Source of the DNA: Oidiodendron maius Zn
Taxonomy: Eukaryota > Ascomycota > Leotiomycetes > Myxotrichaceae
Reading direction: 5' to 3'
Length of the DNA: 64,000 nucleotides
Assembly: GCA_000827325.1 (NCBI GenBank)
Contig: KN832887.1
Coordinates: 372,001 to 436,000, forward strand
Shown: positions 57,325 through 64,000 of the stretch, piece by piece
How positions within the stretch are numbered: the first letter of the stretch is position 1
Layout of the letters: every line of letters begins with the position of its first letter
The notes under the pieces: model-generated
Told to the model about the DNA's origin: nothing
Databases searched by the model: none
Seen by the model: the letters and a program-made list of their open reading frames with translations, nothing else
Program-made: the position numbers and the translations under genes

Positions 57325-59752
57325 TTAGCCTGCGGGATTCTTGCAAGTAAATGGAGTAATTGAGGTGGAAGCGAAAGTCTCATGCATGGCCGTGCCTGAC
57401 GCATAGAGCCCTAGGCCTGCGGTTGCTAATGCCGCAAGACTATAGATCACGTCAAAGGTATTCAAAGCGAACTTCTTCTTATAGCCTCTCATCCACCTTC
57501 TCCAGCCATCATCGACTCGATTTGCTACGCCCGTCCGGGGATCGAATTCCTCCTCCGGCAACATGGCGTCCTTCTGGCAGTTGTAGCCGACTAGTAGGAT
57601 TGGTGGAAAAGTGTAAGAGAACTGCAAGATGCAAGCTGCGCCAACGAAGGAGATAAGGTTACTAATTTGCGGGATAGCAGCTGCGATGATCCACGCGAGA
57701 GCCCAGTAGATTGGGACTGCACAAAGTTAGCTGCCGACTGTAGAATCGCAAAAGACGAGTCCACCTCGTCGACTTCTAATCTAATTTTGGATGGAGAAGA
57801 TAACTTACCCAGAGCGACCCAGATAAGCTTGCCATATTTATGGTTCAATGGTGGTAGTCGGAAGACATCGCGACAAACGGCCGAGTAGAAGACTTTGATA
57901 CCGATGTTGCCATACAACAACGCAGCAATGAGTGCGGATATAAAAGACACGGCATTCCCAAGCGTTTGGAAGCGGTATGCAGATGCAGGGATACCTATGG
58001 CCAAGAATGTTAATAATAGTTATCGAATAGTAGGCCTGACATACCCTGATATGCGGGGTTATAAGAAAATTGGCCCTGTGCGCTATATACGACCATGCCC
58101 ATGATCAGATAACATGCGTATATAAATATCTCTGCAAAGATAAATCCCTTCCAGAAATCAAACCTGCGGTGGAGATATAGTCAGCTTCATTACAACATAA
58201 CCTTTTCATTCTGTTGGGTCGGTTTGACATACGGGCGCCTCATCTCTGCCATCAGTTCATTGAATAGGGTCGCGCCACCATAGGCAAAGACACAGTTCAT
58301 TATCCCATTAACTCGATCAAAAAGGGTTGTGCCTGCGGGCCAATTTGCAGAAGTAACGACTGGACCTTGAGGCGTGCCAAATGTGTTGAAGGAGGCGGAG
58401 AAGTTCGGAGGGTATTGGTGTACCACAACCATACTGTGAAGCAGGATCAGTAAGTTTCTCGTTTCTCGAAGCCATAGTGTAACTCACGTCATGATGATGA
58501 CAATGATGTTCAGCCAGATTGCCAAGTTAGCTAGCCAGGATAGGCGTTGTAGAGTACGAATTTGCCCGAGGAGGAATCCCAAGATCATGAAGATCACCTC
58601 CGCAACAATGACTGTAGTTATAGTTTAGAACCTTTCGTGATTACCAGCCGTTTATGTCTCTACTCACAACAAAGAAACCCGTTTCCACTTGCTCCAGCAG
58701 CCATCTGAGCAAGACCCTGACCACTGCTCTCAATAATTAAGACTACGTTAAGAAAGAACTGGAAGCTCTGAAGAAAGTTCACAAGGATGCGGGCCCAGTT
58801 GCCGTAAATGCGGAAAGCCACGTCGCCATAATCTTGAGAGAAGGCAAATCATCAGTATTTGCCTGAAAATGTCCTCCTAGGGAGTGTATACTTACTGCGC
58901 ATTGGATATCTCGTCGAATCGAGACCGATGAACATTTTCCAGAGCTGCATGCCAGAGCTGTAACCAGTTAGCAGGCTTCTTGACTTCCTCGATCGCATAC
59001 GTACTAGTACGCAAAGATGCCGAATACGGTGTAGAGGGCCTGCCCGTATTTAGTCCTGGCAAAATAGTAATCACGGATTGGAGAAGGGTTTAACGTACAG
59101 CACCAGGCCCATATCCCATTTGCTGCATCTATGGTCAGCATCCACCGCGCTTACGGAGGGAACGTAACTTACGCTGATCGCCCACGGCACATTGTAAGGC
59201 CCAAGAATGTCGGTTGTAATGAGATAGAACACAGAGCCTGTTGGAAACTAGTTAGAAACAGCTCAACGTCTAGGTTGCGCACTTACCCCAAGTCGCAGTG
59301 CGTGTCGCTCTCTGAGCCTGCTCCCATTCCGATTCTGTTACTCCGTGTGACCATCCTACGGCACCATTGCTGCCAGCCTTTTCGTTCTCCTGGTCATGAT
59401 CCGATCCCTTCTCAGTAATGGCGGCGTTGGAAGGGACTTGTGGATTGTCGATTGTTGGCTGCTCAGGTTGAGTCTTTCGGCCGAGGAGCAAGTTGGCAAT
59501 TTGCGCGAGGCCCACATTATCCGTGCGGATGTGTTTCTCAAACTCGCGAGTCCGATTGGCCCAGTAGTGGTAGTTTTCGAAGGTAATACTGCTATCGAGA
59601 TAAATGGTATTGTGTCCGTGGGTATCCGGAGCTTCGATCTGGTCGGACATTTCGCCATGATGCTCTTCAGAGGTGCCAATGACGTCAGCCTCATCCCCAA
59701 GCCGAGCATCAGCAACGCCGCCAAGGTTGGCAGCAGATACAACAGTGGTCAT
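57325..59752 (-). CDS. Amino-acid permease, AAAP family (Mtr-like)
   Basis: Eleven exons on the minus strand encode 612 residues: 59287-59752, 59173-59237, 59099-59122, 59005-59039, 58896-58957, 58668-58832, 58488-58611, 58233-58433, 58045-58163, 57809-57994 and 57325-57716, all in phase. A polar N-terminus of about 155 residues precedes about eleven membrane segments. Typical pieces are DILGPYNVPWAIS, YSGMQLWKMFIGLDS, GIMNCVFAYGGATLFNELMA and MRRPFDFWKG. The permease should import neutral or aromatic amino acids with protons. Exon 3 is only 24 nt, encoding QMGYGPGA. The start ATG at 59752 gives a natural N-terminus; the frame extends upstream. Confidence 0.9.
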
Positions 59753-62700
59753 GTTGGCGGTGGGTGGCAGAACGAGATGTAAAATCAAGACGCGCTCTCG
59801 AGGGAGTTTAGTACCCTTAAGATGACAGGACACCGCAAAAGGCAGCACTTGCGAAGGCAACCGTTGAGGGCATCCACCAGACCCAAGGAGGAAGAATGTA
59901 ACCATACTCAATATTGTGTGGATCGGCGCTAGAAACCTCAACTGCCATTAGGGGTAAAAGGATGCTTGGCGGGGGCAGCGTTCCGCCTCCACCCCTACAG
60001 AGGCTCAAAGCTTGTTTGGCTCGTGGCAATGTGGAGTCGAGTATCATTGGCTAGGTTCGGATCCTCAGACCACCACCAGTTAGGGAGACATGAAAACAGG
60101 TTCCTCGTAATACGGATCTTCGGGTGCGACAATTCACCGCAGTACGTACAAATTTCGTAAGCGATCACATATACAACCAATGATCTCGTCTTCCTTACCT
60201 TCCTTCTCCGTGCACACGGACTCGGCGGCCAACCGGATCCAGTAATCTGTGACTCCAACCAATTTCAGACCCTGCGAGGGAAGGCTTCTAGAAAGAGCGG
60301 ATGAATCTGACTCCGATGAACAGTTGCGTCTTATTTGGCGTCTGCCAATGACAGACGATATTTCGAGTTCAACCGTCAAACTCATATCCGCACTTCAGTC
60401 TGTCGCCATGTGATGCTTATCTATGTGAGCGGGCCAGGGCGCTGTGCCATGGTACTTTTCCCTACAAGCGGTTAACCTCCCCCACAGATGAACATACATT
60501 GAGTAGAATCTGCAACGAAATCATCGCATTTTGCTTCCTTCGATTCTGTAAGTCTAGTTATATGACGAAGTTGAAATAGAATGAATGACCGACGAGGGGA
60601 GCTTGGAGGGTAGCCAAAAGATTTATCAAGAGAATGTTAAAAGGCATTGATCGAGATAGCATTACGGTGCAGGTGTAGGGGCCAGTGATGTGGTCTTGGC
60701 GGGCAAACTACTAGTTCGTGCCGCACAAGCTTCTGATTGTCTGACGAGCGTCAACGTTACTGGTCAGAGATAGGAGAAATATAGGCAAAATATTGCCATG
60801 CTGGAAATAAAGGGGACTGGGGCGCATGCCTAAGATAAAATGTACTTGAGTTGCTTAGATGAGAATGAGATGGTGGTTTTACATCGTAACCGTTCGAAGA
60901 GTGTCTCATATATAATTAGTTCAGAGTGGTACGGCTACATACCTAGTTGTGGAGGAAGGCTGATGAGAGAAGGATTCTGTTGTTTTCGACAGTTGAATAA
61001 ACCCACGTGCCTACGTTGGAACACTGCTCTATGTTATCCGACAGGATGTGGGACGGATGTAGCAGAGGGGGCGCAGGGGGGGCACAGTCTTCGTCGTATT
61101 CGTGTCGCCGAACAGTACCTAGGTACATTGACAGGCTCAGTAGATGAGGAGTCTTCTATGATGTGTGATGTTGTGACGAGGCATAGGGCTGGCTAGATTT
61201 TGCGTCTGGCTGCATCGTGGATTTGATGGAGCCAAGCTTTGCAGCTGAAGGAATAGGGAATAGGATTGCGGCAATGTATTACCGACTTGGCGCAGAGTAT
61301 GGCTCGGGATATCACTAACAATAAGAGCAAAACTTACATTTCCAATTTCCGGGGCTGCTGCCCAGTAGGCGTGAGGCGGCCAGTGCTCTTGAGCGCTGTC
61401 CCGCCGCGCCACCCAACAACCACCAACTCCTCATCCTCTTGGTTGGAGCAATGAACGTGGCACCGGGCCGGCTGGGTTTATGAATATTGAAAATAGTTGG
61501 CCTGACCAGGATATAAGGAAGGAGCCAGTGTTTATATCTAGCACATACGCATAGCTGGCCTCGTCCCCGGCTCTGCGATTACTTTGCAACACCAACTAAC
61601 CAGTTTACGCCCTTCTTCTCACACAACAATGTAGCAATGGCAAACCTTATCCAAAACCTTGCCCATGATTTGCTTCTCTTACTCATTGAACACTTGATGG
61701 AACATCATCAACCTGCAAAATCCATTGCAAAACATTGATTTTAGTACAGTAGAGGGCGAATTGGGTGTCGCCGGTTTTTAGTCATTACTTTTTAGCGGCT
61801 TCCATTTCCTGACACTTGTGGCTGTCACACTTGCCCCGTTGTACTCCAAAGGTACTCCGCACAGTACCGCTAACTGTCATCGCAAAGCGGAGCCAATTCT
61901 TGCCCATTCGTACTGGTCCCATCGCATCTCCAATCCTTCTTCCTCATTTTCCAGCCCCGCCAGAGTCAGCGCTTCCGTGAAAGCCAGAGATCAGGGCGCC
62001 GCAACGAGATGCTGCACAGTATATTTGGTCAAAACTTTGCTAAAAGTTGGGTTTAAGAGTTCCTTGTTTACTAATTATATAATTGAGCAAAACCCTGCAA
62101 AATAATATCTCCAAATATCTTGTATAGTACGAATTAATGTACCGCTTGTCGAATAGGAGAGAGTACGGTTGAGGTGCCATTTATCGAATAGGGGATGGCC
62201 AATTATTCAGTACAGGCTTCGCTAAACAACGCTATTCGCCTCTACTCTACGAAGTATAGGTAATCGGTTCAATACGTATTTGTTTCCTTCCGCATACTGA
62301 ATTATTTACTGATGATCTGAATTATCCTTTCTGGCAACCTAATTCTATAATATTCCAGTACGATTATCATGAGCGTGATGCTTCATAGTCCACTTCCAAA
62401 CACCATCCCAATCCTTGCACTGATGCTCCACACCCCAACCGTGAGCAGTCGGGACCTTCCCATCGGACCCGCGATATCTCGCAGGCTCTATAGTTGTATC
62501 AGCCACACACATCAAAGACTGTCTCAGAAAGTCGAAGCAGTGTATAGCTGCTGCAGCGGCGAGGTGGTGGAGCGGACGCCCAATGCTTGGATCCTGGTCA
62601 CCCAGGAGGGCAAACCAGCTGTACCTGAGAACACCGAGGCAATTGAGGTGGTGGAAGACAGAAATGCCGTACTCCTCCGACTCCAGGGGCGGATCAAAGA

Positions 62701-63706
62701 TAGAGGAGAGATTGTAAATCCAGGGCTTTTCGATGACAACACGCCCTCGGCCAACTTAGAGGTGATGAGAAGAGAGTTATTGACATGCAGAGTTCAAGTA
62801 GACTTACGAGGCATCAATGAATCCCACGCAGCATTACTCTCGGCAGTCGGTTCTTGGACAAAGGCATCATTCGTGTCAAATACGTAGGTCACTGGGTGGA
62901 CGGGCTATGTAATAGCGCTTTGGTCAGTGGGATGGAAAGGCTAGGTCTATGCTGCTTGGCTAAGAGTATAGATCTTCAGTAAATCCCGCAAGACACGGTC
63001 GGTCTTGTGGGGAGGAGATATCTGGCAAGGTAACGCGAAACAGCTTTGCAAAGCTGCGGGGCGTAGCATATAATGGCAGCGACAGAGACACTGTCTATAT
63101 GGCTTGAGAGGACGGATGCGCGTGTTGGTCTATAGAAAGGGATACAGCTGTAGTTGACAGCTGGCGGTATTCACATAGGTTTAAGGAGCAAACCAGTCAG
63201 GAGGGGTAAGGGGTTACTTTTGCCTGGGGGTAACCCCTTCAAAGGGTATCACAGCAGACACTGGACATTTCGGGAAAGCGTAGTAAGAAGATCGTTGGCC
63301 TTGCTTATATTTGTAGTCTCCCTGGAGGCCTGCTTCTTAGTAGCCAACAAACTCATAGATTTGCAAATATAATACTGTTTTGGTCTGTTCATGCGGCTTC
63401 CGCAAGACTCTGGAATGCACACGGCACAGTCCACCTCCCTTTGCCCTGCCACGCGGGGCGCTAGCTGAACAATTCATTCGGATTCTTGAAACTTTGTTCA
63501 AGTTTGCCCTCATGTTTATTTTGACCTCTAATGATTTTATTATGCGAATGCGTCTTCTTAAGGTCAATGAGGATGGCAGCTTCGGCCTGGAGTCTGTTTT
63601 GGAAGACAGCGCCTTCTTTTGCCATACTATCTCACACCTAGAGTGCGGTAGTAGATGACTGTAAACTACTACGATTACTTGTCCATAGAAAAATAAGTAG
63701 AACAAA
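59753..63706. other. Largely gene-empty region
   Basis: I see no gene with a recognisable family over about 4 kb. A 33-residue frame at 61637-61738 (LAHDLLLLLIEHLM) looks like the start of an F-box and may be a remnant. An inverted repeat, AAGGGGTTAC / GTAACCCCTT, lies at 63208-63239. Confidence 0.4.
62369..62887 (+). CDS. Uncharacterised ORF, doubtful
   Basis: An uninterrupted frame encodes 172 residues with no recognised domain. The middle is charged and valine/glutamate-rich (AIEVVEDRNAVLLRLQG). I find no clear signal peptide or membrane segment and no supporting neighbour. It could be a real small gene, a gene remnant or chance. Confidence 0.2.
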   Translation: MSVMLHSPLPNTIPILALMLHTPTVSSRDLPIGPAISRRLYSCISHTHQRLSQKVEAVYSCCSGEVVERTPNAWILVTQEGKPAVPENTEAIEVVEDRNAVLLRLQGRIKDRGEIVNPGLFDDNTPSANLEVMRRELLTCRVQVDLRGINESHAALLSAVGSWTKASFVSNT

Positions 63707-64000
63707 CTAATATAGAAGAACTTCGCGTTCGTCTCGCTTATTTCCAGTATACAACACATCGTCATAACCCTCTGGGTAGTATTGGTGAAACACCCCAACG
63801 CGAATGTATCCTTCTCCGCTTTCCCGAGGCAAAAGAACCAGACCAGATTCAAAATACCGGTATGGGTTAGGCAGGTCCACGGGGTCCAGCTCGCGAAGAG
63901 TCAACAGCAACAAAGTAACCAGTTCTGAGGCTGGGAGCCCAAAGTCTAGAGTAACTTCTCGGAAATGCATCTGTCCATCACGCCTAATACTGTTTGGTGA
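63707..64000 (-). CDS. Partial ORF, 5' end beyond the window
   Basis: The frame is open from the right edge to a stop at 63707, so the gene would begin outside the window. The visible 97 residues include FGLPASELVTLLLLTLREL and VGVFHQYYPEGYDDVLY, with coding-like composition. I do not recognise the family. A C-terminal part of a HET-type protein is possible but not shown. Confidence 0.35.
   Translation of the reverse strand, partial: SPNSIRRDGQMHFREVTLDFGLPASELVTLLLLTLRELDPVDLPNPYRYFESGLVLLPRESGEGYIRVGVFHQYYPEGYDDVLYTGNKRDEREVLLY

Overview
This is nuclear DNA from a filamentous ascomycete (Pezizomycotina). The evidence is short GT-AG introns of about 46-75 nt with CTAAC-type branch sites, several HET-domain genes, a NACHT/ankyrin NLR, a Clr5-TPR protein, a class II hydrophobin, and AA14-like and CE16-like secreted enzymes. 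The gene content would fit Leotiomycetes, but the sequence does not settle the class. I assembled exon-intron structures by hand, checking frame at each junction and fit to the protein family.

Region 1 (about 1-20340) is an aromatic-catabolism gene cluster: aldehyde dehydrogenase, GST-like protein, amidohydrolase-type decarboxylase, FAH-family hydrolase, extradiol (meta-cleavage) ring dioxygenase, a two-finger C2H2 transcription factor and an FAD aromatic monooxygenase. Together they could hydroxylate and decarboxylate an aromatic acid, open the ring by meta cleavage and process the product. Tandem copies of a TTGTCCC(A/G)C motif lie upstream of the dehydrogenase, in the FAH/dioxygenase intergenic region and in the regulator/monooxygenase intergenic region. 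Looser GTCCCGCC copies lie upstream of the decarboxylase. This suggests one regulon, probably under the embedded regulator. A 5.1-kb element with 38-bp inverted ends and TA flanks sits between the dehydrogenase and the rest of the cluster. It carries a NACHT/ankyrin NLR gene whose near-identical 102-bp repeats contain an assembly gap.

Region 2 (about 21000-38000) holds secreted and self-recognition genes: two AA14-like LPMO genes, a secreted beta-propeller protein, a lipocalin-like secreted protein, two HET genes, and a Clr5-TPR gene that also lies between inverted repeats with TA flanks.

Region 3 (about 39700-48000) holds two MFS transporters, a CE16/GDSL-type secreted esterase and a class II hydrophobin.

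Region 4 (about 48000-64000) contains decayed sequence (a probable secreted-protein pseudogene and a broken nucleoside-phosphorylase-like NLR fragment fused to a coiled-coil tail), two HET genes, an 11-exon amino-acid permease and a largely gene-empty final 4 kb ending in a partial ORF at the window edge.
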